Positions 36,019 to 46,138 of a stretch of 64,000 nucleotides of DNA are shown in pieces. The position numbers were made by a program, and so were the translations under genes. How positions within the stretch are numbered: the stretch's first letter is position 1; each line of letters begins with the position of its first letter. The notes under the pieces were generated by a model. It did no database searches, was not told where the DNA came from, and was given only the letters and a program-made list of their open reading frames with translations. Source of the stretch: Methylomonas sp. 11b (lineage in GTDB: Bacteria; Pseudomonadota; Gammaproteobacteria; Methylococcales; Methylomonadaceae); NCBI RefSeq assembly GCF_000515215.1, contig NZ_KI911557.1, positions 5,017,741 through 5,081,740 on the forward strand. Reading direction: 5' to 3'.

Positions 36019-37032
36019 ATGTCTGATAGCGTTAATTGGAATAATCGCATCTTAGAGCCTGTAATAATTACCTATAATCGGGCCGCATGTTTAAAAGAAA
36101 CTTTGCGAACTTTTCTCGATGCCGGTCTGGCCGAGATGCGTTTGCATGTTTTGGATAATGCATCGACAGATGAAACAGGTGATGTTGTGGCTGAATATCA
36201 GGAACAATGGCCTAATCTGCAATATCATCGCAATAAATATAATATTGGCGGTAACGGTAATATTTTGCGTGCAGTGGAAATAACTGATTCAAAATATTGC
36301 TGGATTATTGGCGATGATGATGACTGGCACCTAGAATATGTTATAGATTTAATTTATGCGCTAGAAAATAGCGATGCCGATATTATTCGTTTGGGTTGGC
36401 TGGTAGAGGATAAGCATAGAGGTCAGCTTATCAGTGCGCTGGATTTGGCTCAAAATGAATCGTTATTCTTTGCTAGTATTAGCATGATTTCCGCAACAAT
36501 AACTCGGCGTTCTATTTTGGCCGCTTATTTACCAAATTCCTACATGAATATTGGTGATGCCTACCCTCAATTAGTACCAGCAATCCTTGCTGTTCAAGCT
36601 CAGCCTCTAGTTGTTTACAGTACGAAAAATAACATAATGACACATACCCCAAATACAGCCCCAGGATATTATTTCGGCGATTTGGAATGGTATGCCGGTT
36701 GGTTCAGGACTAGTCGGTTTTTGCAGGATAGAAAGCTCCGTATAAAATTTATTGGGGAAATCACTCGGTATATGACAAGGGACAGGAATAGCAAGAACGG
36801 CTGCTTATGGTTGGTTAAAGTCGCTTTAAACTATAAAGCCCAAGGTATAAATCAATTCAATTATTTGTTGTCGATGATGGCATATGGTGATGGTTGGCGC
36901 GGCCGTATACTAATCGTATTGCTGGTCTATTGCTTAATGCCCGGCCGTTTGGCTGGAGGGTTGCGCCGATTTTATCGTAAGCTTTTTAACTTACCCGAGA
37001 GAACTTTAACTATTGATCGATCCAGGCTTTGA
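36019..37032 (+). CDS. GT2-family glycosyltransferase
   Basis: 337 residues. GT-A fold: PVIITYNRAACLKETL near residue 14, VLDNASTDET (44-53), and an acidic DxD region D99-D102 (IIGDDDDWH). The C-terminal third is basic with a hydrophobic patch, fitting peripheral membrane association. Builds one linkage of the repeat unit; donor and acceptor unknown. In the AT-rich part after the composition break. Confidence 0.88.
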   Translation: MSDSVNWNNRILEPVIITYNRAACLKETLRTFLDAGLAEMRLHVLDNASTDETGDVVAEYQEQWPNLQYHRNKYNIGGNGNILRAVEITDSKYCWIIGDDDDWHLEYVIDLIYALENSDADIIRLGWLVEDKHRGQLISALDLAQNESLFFASISMISATITRRSILAAYLPNSYMNIGDAYPQLVPAILAVQAQPLVVYSTKNNIMTHTPNTAPGYYFGDLEWYAGWFRTSRFLQDRKLRIKFIGEITRYMTRDRNSKNGCLWLVKVALNYKAQGINQFNYLLSMMAYGDGWRGRILIVLLVYCLMPGRLAGGLRRFYRKLFNLPERTLTIDRSRL

Positions 37033-37103
37033 TTTTTTTGCCGAATTGAATTTATAACTAGCCAATCCATTCATTGGATGCAGGGAACTCGAGGCAAAAC
37101 TAT

Positions 37104-38405
37104 ATGCAGGTCGATAAGAAAACGTTAGCAGTTTTAGCGCAACGGGGTTGGCAGGCTGGCGCCGGCCTAGTTACGCTATTTTGCATCGCACGATATTTAT
37201 CGCCAGCCGAACAAGGCTACTACTACACCTTTGCCAGTCTCGCCGGCTTGCAGGCGTTATTGGATATGGGCCTATCTACCATACTGGTGCAGCAGGCGGC
37301 GCATGAATTTGCCGAATTGACTTGGTTGCCGCATGGGGTGGTCGTTGGTAAAAATGTCGGCCGCTATCTGGCTCTGACTAAAAAAGCGTTGTATTGGTAT
37401 GGTGTTTCAGGGCTGCTGTTTTTGTTGGTTTATCCAGGTGGTTTGTATTTCTTTAATCATCTGCCCCAGGAGTCGGATTTAGCCTGGCAACAACCTTGGT
37501 TGGTTCTGGTTGTTAGTACGGCTGTAGGTTTGGCCTTATTGCCGGTTTTGGCTATAGTGGAAGGCAGCGGGAGGGTTGTAGAGGTCTATTCGCTACGTTT
37601 GGTGCAAGGTATTGTTGGAGCTATAGCCATTTGGTTTACGCTTATCGAGGGGGGCGGCCTTTATGCGGTCGCTATGATGCCCGCATCGGCTGCCTTGATT
37701 GCTTTGGTATGGGCACTATTTCGCTATCCGAAACTATGGGTGTCAGCTTTGTTTGGAATTTCCGGAGACTTCGGTTGGTGGCGAGAGCTTTGGCCGATGC
37801 AATGGCGTTTGGGAATCAGCTGGCTCTGCGGGTATTTTTTAACTCAGATGCACACTCCGCTATTGTTTCAGACTCAGAATGCCGTTGTTGCAGGGCAAAT
37901 GGGTGTGACGATGACTGTTTGCAACATGTTGGGTTTGTTAAGTCTAGCTTGGATGACGAGCAGAATTCCCGTGTTAGCCAAAGCTGCCGGGCAGCAGGAA
38001 TGGGATTTACTGGACAACGAATTCAGCAAAGGTTTTAAGCGTTCGCTTGCGGTATTTGTTATTGGGGCGATGTTTTTTGTTTTGATTCGCTATGCAGCCG
38101 ATTACACGGCGTATGGCGTACGGTTTTTACCGTTTTGGGAAACCGTTGTTTTAATCGGTGCAATTTTGTTTGCCCACATTTCCGGATTATTAGCTATCTA
38201 TCTCAGGGCGCATCGCAAGGAGCCTTTTCTTTGGTTGTCCTTGTCCGGTGCGCTATTGACCGTCGGTGGCTCGGTTTGGCTGGCGCCAATTTGGGGTTCT
38301 GCCGGTATCGTGATGGTTTTACTTGCAGTAAATGTTGGCTTCGGTTTTCCGACATCGCTGTTGATGTGGGTAATGCTTCGTAAAAAATGGCACGCGACAA
38401 TATAA
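37104..38405 (+). CDS. Wzx-type polysaccharide flippase
   Basis: 433 residues from the ATG at 37104 (GAGG 10 nt upstream); the frame open to a TTG at 37074 adds ten residues. About twelve membrane spans in the MVF/PST plan: an amphipathic start, then RGWQAGAGLVTLFCIARYLSPAEQGYYYTF typical of O-antigen flippases. Would move the undecaprenyl-PP-linked repeat unit across the inner membrane. Codon use is closer to the core genome than its neighbours. Confidence 0.88.
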   Translation: MQVDKKTLAVLAQRGWQAGAGLVTLFCIARYLSPAEQGYYYTFASLAGLQALLDMGLSTILVQQAAHEFAELTWLPHGVVVGKNVGRYLALTKKALYWYGVSGLLFLLVYPGGLYFFNHLPQESDLAWQQPWLVLVVSTAVGLALLPVLAIVEGSGRVVEVYSLRLVQGIVGAIAIWFTLIEGGGLYAVAMMPASAALIALVWALFRYPKLWVSALFGISGDFGWWRELWPMQWRLGISWLCGYFLTQMHTPLLFQTQNAVVAGQMGVTMTVCNMLGLLSLAWMTSRIPVLAKAAGQQEWDLLDNEFSKGFKRSLAVFVIGAMFFVLIRYAADYTAYGVRFLPFWETVVLIGAILFAHISGLLAIYLRAHRKEPFLWLSLSGALLTVGGSVWLAPIWGSAGIVMVLLAVNVGFGFPTSLLMWVMLRKKWHATI

Positions 38406-38413
38406 TAAAAAAT

Positions 38414-39445
38414 ATGAATAAACATACTAGGCCGTTGCTAACTGTTGCCATTCCAACTTGGAACAGGGCTGATTATTTAGTTAAGAATATCGAACAAATT
38501 TTATCTCAGCTTGGTGACTTAACTCACCCTATAGAGATTTTAATATCCGACAACTGTTCTACCGATAATACTAAAGATTGCGTTGAGGAGTTCTTAAACA
38601 AAGGCCTTCCAATACGATATATAAGAAACTCCGAGAACATTGGTCCTGATCTAAATATTGCACAATGTTTTAATCAGGCGGCGGGTCAATACGTTTTAAT
38701 TTTTGGCGATGACGACTTACTGATAGATGGCTCATTAAAGCATCTGGAAAGTTTGCTAGCACGCAAAAGTTATGGCGTGGTTTCGGTTCGAGCATATGGA
38801 TATGACTTCGACTTTAGGGCTGAATATCCCGGTGGTGGTGAGAAGTTGTATGAATTTGTAAACTCAAACGAGTTTATCGTTAAGTTAGGTAAGTTTTCAA
38901 CTTTAATTTCCGTAAATATAATATCCAAGGATTATTTGCAAGGTGTCGATGCCAGCGATTATTGCGGAACCAATCTGGTACACATTGATTTAATTTATAG
39001 TGCCGCTTTAAAGGCGCCTGTTAATCTATATGTAGACGGTTATTTGGTGGCTTATAAACGTAATAATAGCGGGGGGTACTCGTTTTCGGACGTGTTCGTT
39101 GATAAGTTTGGCGCTATTGTTGATAAATATATCGATAGTGGGTTATCTGTCGATACTAAGCATAAACTCGAATCGGATATGTTAATAGGATACTATCCAT
39201 ACTATGTGTTAAGGCTACGGTTGCACGGAACCGAAGATTTGAGTATTGCCTATTCACGGTTTAATGCCAGATTTTCTCGGCATTGGGCTTTTTATTGTTT
39301 TGTCGCGCCAATTTTTAAGCTGCCGAAAGGATTCGCAATAACTTACGGCGCCATATCGGTTTTTATCGGGAGAGTATTAACTGGCGACTTTAGGCGCGGT
39401 TGTGCTTTCGTGTGGGTGCGGTTGGGCAAATTTATTCGGCATTAG
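38414..39445 (+). CDS. GT2-family glycosyltransferase
   Basis: 343 residues from the ATG at 38414; an ATG at 38387 inside the flippase gene would add nine residues, and no SD decides between them. GT-A motifs: LTVAIPTWNRADYL, ILISDNCSTDNT, and D99-D101 (LIFGDDDLL). Resembles the glycosyltransferase at 36019 in plan, though not in detail. Acts in repeat-unit assembly. Confidence 0.85.
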   Translation: MNKHTRPLLTVAIPTWNRADYLVKNIEQILSQLGDLTHPIEILISDNCSTDNTKDCVEEFLNKGLPIRYIRNSENIGPDLNIAQCFNQAAGQYVLIFGDDDLLIDGSLKHLESLLARKSYGVVSVRAYGYDFDFRAEYPGGGEKLYEFVNSNEFIVKLGKFSTLISVNIISKDYLQGVDASDYCGTNLVHIDLIYSAALKAPVNLYVDGYLVAYKRNNSGGYSFSDVFVDKFGAIVDKYIDSGLSVDTKHKLESDMLIGYYPYYVLRLRLHGTEDLSIAYSRFNARFSRHWAFYCFVAPIFKLPKGFAITYGAISVFIGRVLTGDFRRGCAFVWVRLGKFIRH

Positions 39446-39584
39446 TGTTCTGGTTATGAGCAATTGTCTTTATTAAAGATTGATAAAGCTCGCCTTATTC
39501 GTGTACGGACGAGTTCTGTTTGTTAGAGGTAGAAACGACTATTAATTATTGCAAGCTTCTTAAGTATTTATTTATCTCAGGTTA

Positions 39585-40355
39585 ATGAAAATATCAATAG
39601 TCACCGTGTCTTATAATGCGGCGGAGTTTATTCGCGATAATTTGCTGTCAGTATCGCGGCAGGATTTTAATATTATAGAGCACATCGTAGTCGATGGCTG
39701 CTCAACCGATGGCACTGTCGATATAGTCCGTAAATATGGTCAGCATCTGGCCAAGTTTATTTCCGAACCTGATCACGGTATTTACGATGCGATGAATAAA
39801 GGTATTTTTCTGGCGTCCGGCGATGTGATAGGTACCTTGAATGCCGATGATGTGTATGCCGATGACACGATATTATCCCAAGTCGCCGACATATTTTCCG
39901 ACCCCACCGTAGACGTCTGCTACGCTGATTTGTTGTATGTCGACAGATATGATGCTTCAAAAATTGTTCGATATTGGACTTCTTGCAACTATCGTAGCGG
40001 TTTATTCGAAAAAGGTTGGATGCCGGCCCATCCAACTTTTTTCGTGCGTCGCCGCATCTATGAGCAGTTAGGCGGGTTCGATTTACAATTTTCCAGGCAA
40101 GCAGACTTTGAGCTGACTATGCGATTTCTAGCCGTGAATAAGGTGAAGGCTGTCTATATTCCCAAAATCTGGATAAAAATGCGGACCGGCGGTATTTCCA
40201 ACAATAGTCTGATCGGCATTATCAAAGGAAACATAGAAGCTTATTACGCTTGCCGAAAGAATAATCTGTCCGTGCGAATGCCGATGTTTATTTTGCGTAA
40301 GGTTCTTTCCCGGATGCCGCAGTTTTTCAATAGACCGACTGTCCCCGCGAAGTAA
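39585..40355 (+). CDS. WcaA-like GT2 glycosyltransferase
   Basis: 256 residues. SIVTVSYNAAEFI at the N-terminus, VVDGCSTDGTVDI (36-48), SEPDHGIYDAMNKG, and the metal site NADD (86-89); all typical of the WcaA/colanic-acid GT2 group. Last gene of the polysaccharide locus. The 139-bp gap before it holds no clear terminator or promoter. Confidence 0.9.
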   Translation: MKISIVTVSYNAAEFIRDNLLSVSRQDFNIIEHIVVDGCSTDGTVDIVRKYGQHLAKFISEPDHGIYDAMNKGIFLASGDVIGTLNADDVYADDTILSQVADIFSDPTVDVCYADLLYVDRYDASKIVRYWTSCNYRSGLFEKGWMPAHPTFFVRRRIYEQLGGFDLQFSRQADFELTMRFLAVNKVKAVYIPKIWIKMRTGGISNNSLIGIIKGNIEAYYACRKNNLSVRMPMFILRKVLSRMPQFFNRPTVPAK

Positions 40356-40468
40356 TTCCGCAGTCGTTCCGGCTTAGGTTTTTACTGGTTCTTTGGCCAA
40401 CGCTTGCGATACCCTGATGCTGGTGATAATTTGCTAGAATGCCTGTCAGCTCATTTTTAAGTACAGAC

Positions 40469-41824
40469 ATGAAACACATCGAACTTCTCTCTCCCGCCGG
40501 CACCATTCGTAATATGCGTTACGCTTTTGCGTTCGGCGCTGACGCCGTTTATGCTGGACAACCGCGTTATAGCCTGCGTGTGCGCAACAACGATTTTATG
40601 GCCGATAACCTAGCCAAAGGTATAGCCGAAGCGCATCAATTGGGCAAAAAGTTCTTTTTGGCTGCCAACGTGATTCCGCATAACGCCAAAGTCAAAACGT
40701 TTATTAAAGATATTGGGCCGATCATTGCTATGGGGCCGGATGCTTTGATCATGGCTGATCCGGGTTTGATTATGATGACACGTGAGCAATGGCCAGATAT
40801 GCCGATTCATTTATCGGTACAAGCCAACACGGTGAATTATGCCAGTGTCAGATTCTGGAAAAGCATGGGCGTAGAGCGGGTAATTCTGTCGCGGGAATTG
40901 TCCTTGGACGAGATTGCCGAAATCCGCCAACAATGTCCGGATATGGAGCTGGAAGTGTTCGTACATGGTGCGTTATGCATTGCCTATTCCGGGCGTTGCT
41001 TGCTGTCCGGGTACTTCAATCATCGCGATCCGAATCAAGGCACCTGCACCAATTCTTGCCGCTGGAAATACGACACTAAACCAGCTGTAGAAAACGCCGA
41101 AGGCGATTATTTATTGGCCGATAGTGCGGTCATCTCGATGAATGATCTAAACCAGGGGCTAAATACCGTCAGTTGCGGCGGCGCTGATCGGCATCCTTTG
41201 GCCGACAATATCTATTTCTTGGAAGAAGAAGGCCGTCCGGGTGAGTTATTGCCGGTCATGGAAGACGAAAACGGCACCTATATTATGAACTCTAAGGACT
41301 TGCGGGCGATTGAGCATGTGCAGCGCTTGGTGGAAATCGGTATCGACAGCCTGAAAATCGAAGGCCGCACCAAATCGCATTTTTATGTGGCGCGCACCGC
41401 GCAAACCTATAGGCAGGCGATAGACGATGCCTTGGCCGGCCGGCCGTTCCAGCCCGAGTTGTTGGGTGTTTTAGATAATTTGGCTAATCGCGGTTACACC
41501 GACGGCTTTTACCAGCGTCACCACACCCACGAACATCAAAATTACCTGTCCGGCTACTCTAAAAGCCATCAGCAGCAATTTTGCGGTGAAATTACCCATT
41601 ACGACGCCGAGACCGGTTGGGCGGACATTAGCGTCAAAAATAAGTTTTCGCTAGGCGATAAACTGGAATTGATCCTGCCGCATGGTAATCGGGATATAAC
41701 GGTGGAGAATATGGTCGATAAATACGGCCAGCCCATGCAGGAAGCGTCCGGCGGTGGGTACGAGGTCAAGATTCCGCTGCCCGACGCCGATTGCCAATAC
41801 GGATTGCTGGCGCGTTATTACTAG
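40469..41824 (+). CDS. trhP: tRNA U34 hydroxylation protein TrhP (U32 peptidase family)
   Basis: 451 residues from the ATG at 40469; an upstream ATG at 40439 adds ten residues. U32-family body: LLSPAGTIRNMRYAFAFGADAVYAG at the start and the cysteine-rich signature EVFVHGALCIAYSGRCLLSGYFNHRDPNQGTC. E. coli YegQ/TrhP takes part in prephenate-dependent 5-hydroxyuridine formation at tRNA position 34. The neighbouring rlhA-type U32 enzyme is longer, so trhP is preferred. Confidence 0.88.
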   Translation: MKHIELLSPAGTIRNMRYAFAFGADAVYAGQPRYSLRVRNNDFMADNLAKGIAEAHQLGKKFFLAANVIPHNAKVKTFIKDIGPIIAMGPDALIMADPGLIMMTREQWPDMPIHLSVQANTVNYASVRFWKSMGVERVILSRELSLDEIAEIRQQCPDMELEVFVHGALCIAYSGRCLLSGYFNHRDPNQGTCTNSCRWKYDTKPAVENAEGDYLLADSAVISMNDLNQGLNTVSCGGADRHPLADNIYFLEEEGRPGELLPVMEDENGTYIMNSKDLRAIEHVQRLVEIGIDSLKIEGRTKSHFYVARTAQTYRQAIDDALAGRPFQPELLGVLDNLANRGYTDGFYQRHHTHEHQNYLSGYSKSHQQQFCGEITHYDAETGWADISVKNKFSLGDKLELILPHGNRDITVENMVDKYGQPMQEASGGGYEVKIPLPDADCQYGLLARYY

Positions 41825-41838
41825 CCTTTGGAGGCTGT

Positions 41839-42324
41839 ATGTCATTTCTTACCGGCGCTTTATGTGACCGTTTTTCCGCCCAAGAAAACTTTCAGATTGC
41901 CGAGCCTTTGTTTCGGTATTTCGGTGGTAAAAGCCAGTTCAGCGGGCAAATCACTACTTTAAAAGTGTTCGAGGACAATACTTTAGTACGGACCGTGCTG
42001 GAAGAAAAAGTCACTGATCGGGTGTTGGTGATCGACGGTGGGGGCTCAAAGCGTTGCGCCTTGTTGGGGGATACCTTGACTGCTTTGGCAGTCGAAAATG
42101 GCTGGCAGGGTATCGTCGTCTACGGCAGTATTCGCGGCTCGGAAGCCATTAGTAAAATGCCGATTGGCGTGGTGGCTTTGAATACGCATCCGCTATGCAG
42201 CAGTAAGCACGGCCATGGGCACCGAGACTCGGTGATTACCTTTGCCGGTGTCAATTTCAAAAAAGACCACTATCTGTACGCCGATAGCGACGGAATTATC
42301 GTCTCGGAAACAAAATTGGATTAA
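41839..42324 (+). CDS. rraA: RraA-family protein
   Basis: 161 residues; clear SD GGAGG at 41829-41833 fixes the ATG. RraA fold with the VIDGGGSKRCALLGD block (about 67-81) and GWQGIVVYGSIRGSEAI. RraA inhibits RNase E in enterics; relatives are 4-hydroxy-4-methyl-2-oxoglutarate aldolases, and the two activities cannot be separated from sequence here. Confidence 0.9.
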   Translation: MSFLTGALCDRFSAQENFQIAEPLFRYFGGKSQFSGQITTLKVFEDNTLVRTVLEEKVTDRVLVIDGGGSKRCALLGDTLTALAVENGWQGIVVYGSIRGSEAISKMPIGVVALNTHPLCSSKHGHGHRDSVITFAGVNFKKDHYLYADSDGIIVSETKLD

Positions 42325-42361
42325 AATCCTTTTGTCTTAACCAAGTAAAATACTCAAGAAT

Positions 42362-43318
42362 ATGCAAATCGTACTCGCAAACCCTCGTGGATTCTGTGCC
42401 GGCGTTGACCGGGCTATTGAAATTGTCGATCAAGCGATCGATACCTTCGGTGCACCGATTTATGTGCGGCACGAAGTGGTACATAACCGTACGGTAGTCG
42501 ACGGCTTGAAGGAAAAAGGCGCAATTTTTATCGAAGAACTGAGTGACGTGCCGGTTGGGTCGTATTTGATTTTTAGTGCCCACGGTGTTTCCAAACAAGT
42601 CCAAAAAGAAGCCGAAGAGCGCAAGTTGACGGTATTCGACGCGACCTGTCCGTTGGTGACCAAGGTGCATATGCAAGTCGCTAAGCACGCCAAGCAGGAT
42701 AGGGAAGTGATTCTGATCGGTCATGCCGGCCATCCCGAAGTGGAAGGCACCATGGGTCAATACGATAAGTGTACCGAGCATGGCGACATTTATCTGGTTG
42801 AAACCCCGGATGATGTCAAAAACCTGAGAGTCAATAATCCGGATAATCTGGCTTATGTGACGCAAACCACGTTGTCGATGACTGACACCAAAATAATGGT
42901 CGACGCATTGCGTGAACAGTTTCCGTCGATAAAGGAACAGAAGAAAGACGATATTTGCTATGCCACCCAAAACCGCCAAGATGCTGTCCACGATCTGGCA
43001 AAGATTTCGGATCTGATTTTGGTGGTAGGTTCGCCGAACAGTTCCAACTCCAACCGCTTGCGGGAAATTGCCGAACAGCTAGGTAAGCAGGCGTTTTTGA
43101 TCGATACCTATAAAGATTTGAAACAAGAGTGGCTGGATGGCATTAACGTGGTGGGCGTTACCGCTGGGGCATCTGCGCCTGAAGTGCTGGTGCAGGAAGT
43201 CATTAATCAGCTGAAGGAGTGGGGCGGCGAAACCACCCAGGTTCGTGAAAACAAAGGTATAGAAGAAAAAGTGGTATTCTCGATTCCGAAAGAATTGAAA
43301 AAACATATGGAAGCTTGA
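42362..43318 (+). CDS. ispH: 4-hydroxy-3-methylbut-2-enyl diphosphate reductase
   Basis: 318 residues. Final step of the non-mevalonate isoprenoid pathway. The three iron-sulfur cysteines are at C12 (GFCAGVDRA), C96 (DATCPLV) and C199 ([11 protein letters not shown]). [11 protein letters not shown] and TAGASAPE are also present. Complete. Confidence 0.98.
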   Translation: MQIVLANPRGFCAGVDRAIEIVDQAIDTFGAPIYVRHEVVHNRTVVDGLKEKGAIFIEELSDVPVGSYLIFSAHGVSKQVQKEAEERKLTVFDATCPLVTKVHMQVAKHAKQDREVILIGHAGHPEVEGTMGQYDKCTEHGDIYLVETPDDVKNLRVNNPDNLAYVTQTTLSMTDTKIMVDALREQFPSIKEQKKDDICYATQNRQDAVHDLAKISDLILVVGSPNSSNSNRLREIAEQLGKQAFLIDTYKDLKQEWLDGINVVGVTAGASAPEVLVQEVINQLKEWGGETTQVRENKGIEEKVVFSIPKELKKHMEA

Positions 43319-43343
43319 TTCCGTTTCCGACTGGAGAGTTTTT

Positions 43344-43700
43344 ATGAGCCTTACTGCCCAAGAACTGGTGGCTGCCGCCAAACGGCAGATTACTGAAATC
43401 GACGTGGCAACTGCGCAAACGCGCTTGAGCAGTTTATTACTGGATGTGCGCGAGCCGGCCGAATACGCCGCCGGACATTTACCGGGGGCCATCAATATTC
43501 CGCGCGGCTTGCTGGAGTTCAAGATCGACAGCCATCCTGATTTTCAAGGCCGGCAACAGGCGGATATAGTGGTTTATTGCCAGACTGGCGGGCGTTCGGC
43601 GCTGGCTACTCAGGTATTGAATCAACTGGGTTATAGCGGTGCAGTCAGCATGGCGGGCGGTTTTAAAGCCTGGACGGAGAGCGGTTTAAGCGTTGAGTGA
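43344..43700 (+). CDS. Rhodanese-domain protein
   Basis: 118 residues, a single rhodanese domain. Active-site C79 in VVYCQTGGRS; LLDVREPAEYAAGHLPGAINIPRG in the N-terminal half. GGAG sits 8 nt before the ATG. Probable sulfur carrier in the cytoplasm. Overlaps hslR by 8 bp. Confidence 0.92.
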   Translation: MSLTAQELVAAAKRQITEIDVATAQTRLSSLLLDVREPAEYAAGHLPGAINIPRGLLEFKIDSHPDFQGRQQADIVVYCQTGGRSALATQVLNQLGYSGAVSMAGGFKAWTESGLSVE

Positions 43701-44091
43701 GTTAAATCAAGTCCGCATCGATAAATGGCTGTGGGCCGCGCGTTTTTTCAAGACGCGCGGTCTGGCCGGCGATGCGGTCAGCGGCGGCAAAGTGCATGTC
43801 AACGGCCAGCGCTGTAAGCCGGGCAAGGAAGTGAAAGTCGGCGATTTGATTAGCGTCACCAAGGACCAATACACTTGGGAGCTTACGGTGACCGATCTGA
43901 ATAATCAACGCCGTCCGGCTAAAGAGGCAGTGGCACTTTACAGCGAAGACCAAGCCAGTATCGATAAACGGCTTAAGCAAATCGAGTTACATAAGCAGCA
44001 GCAATCCTTGCAGCATCCGTCAGAGCGCGAGCATAAACCGAACAAAAAACAACGCCGGCAAATCCATCGCTTCAAACAGGACGCGCTCTAA
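43693..44091 (+). CDS. hslR: Heat-shock protein 15 (ribosome-associated, S4 domain)
   Basis: 132 residues from the TTG at 43693, the only usable start ahead of the S4 domain (VRIDKWLWAARFFKTRGLA, KVHVNGQRCKPGKEVKVGD). Hsp15 binds free 50S subunits carrying nascent chains. The C-terminus is a long basic tail. The overlap with the rhodanese gene implies translational coupling. The 234-bp gap after it (44092-44325) shows nothing recognisable. Confidence 0.92.
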   Translation: MSELNQVRIDKWLWAARFFKTRGLAGDAVSGGKVHVNGQRCKPGKEVKVGDLISVTKDQYTWELTVTDLNNQRRPAKEAVALYSEDQASIDKRLKQIELHKQQQSLQHPSEREHKPNKKQRRQIHRFKQDAL

Positions 44092-44325
44092 GCGCTATCG
44101 TAGCGTCGAACAAAACAATAGCCACAAAACACACTTCAATTTATCATTCCCGGCTAACTTGCATGGAATTAGTGCTTGAATAGCGTCTATCCGCGGCATC
44201 AAGATGCCTTACGATAAATTTTATCGCACCACGATTAAGCGGCGCCTAAGAACTCGATTCTACATTTAAACGATACTGCATCGGGCACATGCCTGCCTGG
44301 GTTTCCCGACACCATAGGATATTTA

Positions 44326-46116
44326 ATGTCGATACGTTGTTTTTCAGTCCTTACTACTGCATTGCTAACCAGCGGTTTGATGGCCGGTTGCGCCACAACC
44401 CGGCAAATTGCCGTCGATTATCCGAAAACCGAGTCTTTACCGATCAAGCCGCTACGCGGTCAAACCACGGTGAGTGGCGATGATTACTATGTGCAATTAG
44501 TGTCGGACTTTGATTTCAAGGGGGATAACGCCTTGAAAGGCGGTTGTAGCGATGTAGGTGGCCACTACGAAAACGGCGACCTATCCGCCGCGCTGGTATT
44601 TAGCGTTCATAACGATCCGCTAAAACTGAAGCGCGAAGCCAGCGGCTTTTTGTACCAAGCCACCACCGGCAAATGCAATTTCAAACTGGAAACCAAAAAA
44701 GCCTCTCTGACGCCTTGGTTAAGGCTCGACTCCAGTAAGGACACCCTGATCGAATACAATTTTTTGACCAGTAACAGCCACGAAGCCAATCTTTCCCAGT
44801 TGATCAGCGACGTTAATGCCGCCAGCAGTTTGTTCGCCTTCACCGGCGTCGGCGCCGGTATGGCAGTAATGGGCAAACTGGCCGGCAACTGGGTGGAGAG
44901 CAATCCGCAAGTGATGGCCAAAACACCGGCTGCCGGCCCTTCCGGTAACGGTAAATACAGTTCCGAGACGCATTCTTTGCCTGCCAGCGTGGTACTTGCG
45001 GGCGACAGCAGTAGTTTCAATCAAATCCGTCTAGGTGTTTACGAAGTGGTTGAAGGTGGATTAAGTGCCTGGTCTTCCGAAAGCAAACTGCTGGGCGAAT
45101 TGCGGGTGTACCCGGAAATTGTCTCCTCATTGCTGTTGAAAACCTCCGGCGATCTGCCGCCCGATGCGCATGATTTGTCACTTGATGAATTGTGGCGGGT
45201 ACCGATCCAAACCGCCAACGGCGAAGTGAGTTTGCGGCAGTTGATCGATCAGGTAGACCCGGCCGCCAAACCCAATCTGCAACCGGATTGGCAGAATTAT
45301 CCGGATGTAGAAAGCCAATGCCGGCGCTTGAAGTTGGCGATGAAGGATTTGGGCTTCAATAAATTTGATCGCAATGCGGTGTTGTATTATTTCCTGAGTA
45401 AAACCTCGCCGGATTGGAAAAACTTTAATATCTCCGCACAGCGGGCCATGACAGACGAAATTCGGCCGAAGTTGCTGGAACAATACCGGGCTAAGGATTT
45501 CGCCGGCTGTCTGGCGAGCGAAGACTATGCCGTGATGAAGAGCATGAAACTGGCGGTTAATACCGAGGAGGATTGGGAGGCGCTGACCAACTCCCGGCAG
45601 AAAAAAGAAGGCGTCATCAACCCGATTCAATCGGCGGCGCGACAATTTTTATCGGCCTTGCAAAATCCCAACAAGGACGAGGCCGCCCGGCAGTTATACC
45701 CTTTGTTAAATACCGAAAAAGGTGGGAACGGGACGGTGTTACTACAAAACCATCTGGGCAACTTTGGTTTGGAAGCGCTTTTGCAAGTACCGACGGTAGC
45801 CGACGAAGGCTTGCTGATCAACGCCGGTCAGCTAGCCGCCGTGTTTAGTGGGTTGAACGTCGAGACCTACAGTTGCGCGCGTCCGGCTCAGGATCAAGGC
45901 CAGCCTTTGGCGAATATTGGCATTATGCTGTTTGTCACCAAGCCCGGCAGTCCGCGCGAAAAAGGTGGGGCTTTGGAGTTTGAGTTAGTGCAAGGCAAGA
46001 TCGCCCGATTGGCTTTTCAACATCCGTCCTTCCGCGATTTCGAACAAAATCTGGCCGATTACCCGGATCTCGGCGGATGTCGAATAGAAGCCGATTTATT
46101 GAATAAGTTGCACTAA
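44326..46116 (+). CDS. Large hypothetical lipoprotein
   Basis: 596 residues. Lipoprotein signal with lipobox LMAGC, cysteine at residue 22, so the protein is membrane anchored in the envelope. No family recognised. An N-terminal beta-rich part (about 50-260) is followed by a helical part (about 300-470), and further cysteines occur at about 55, 114, 330 and 395. It precedes the DUF748 protein by 22 bp, suggesting a joint envelope role. Confidence 0.75.
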   Translation: MSIRCFSVLTTALLTSGLMAGCATTRQIAVDYPKTESLPIKPLRGQTTVSGDDYYVQLVSDFDFKGDNALKGGCSDVGGHYENGDLSAALVFSVHNDPLKLKREASGFLYQATTGKCNFKLETKKASLTPWLRLDSSKDTLIEYNFLTSNSHEANLSQLISDVNAASSLFAFTGVGAGMAVMGKLAGNWVESNPQVMAKTPAAGPSGNGKYSSETHSLPASVVLAGDSSSFNQIRLGVYEVVEGGLSAWSSESKLLGELRVYPEIVSSLLLKTSGDLPPDAHDLSLDELWRVPIQTANGEVSLRQLIDQVDPAAKPNLQPDWQNYPDVESQCRRLKLAMKDLGFNKFDRNAVLYYFLSKTSPDWKNFNISAQRAMTDEIRPKLLEQYRAKDFAGCLASEDYAVMKSMKLAVNTEEDWEALTNSRQKKEGVINPIQSAARQFLSALQNPNKDEAARQLYPLLNTEKGGNGTVLLQNHLGNFGLEALLQVPTVADEGLLINAGQLAAVFSGLNVETYSCARPAQDQGQPLANIGIMLFVTKPGSPREKGGALEFELVQGKIARLAFQHPSFRDFEQNLADYPDLGGCRIEADLLNKLH

Positions 46117-46138
46117 TTTCCAGCGCATGGTGGTGACA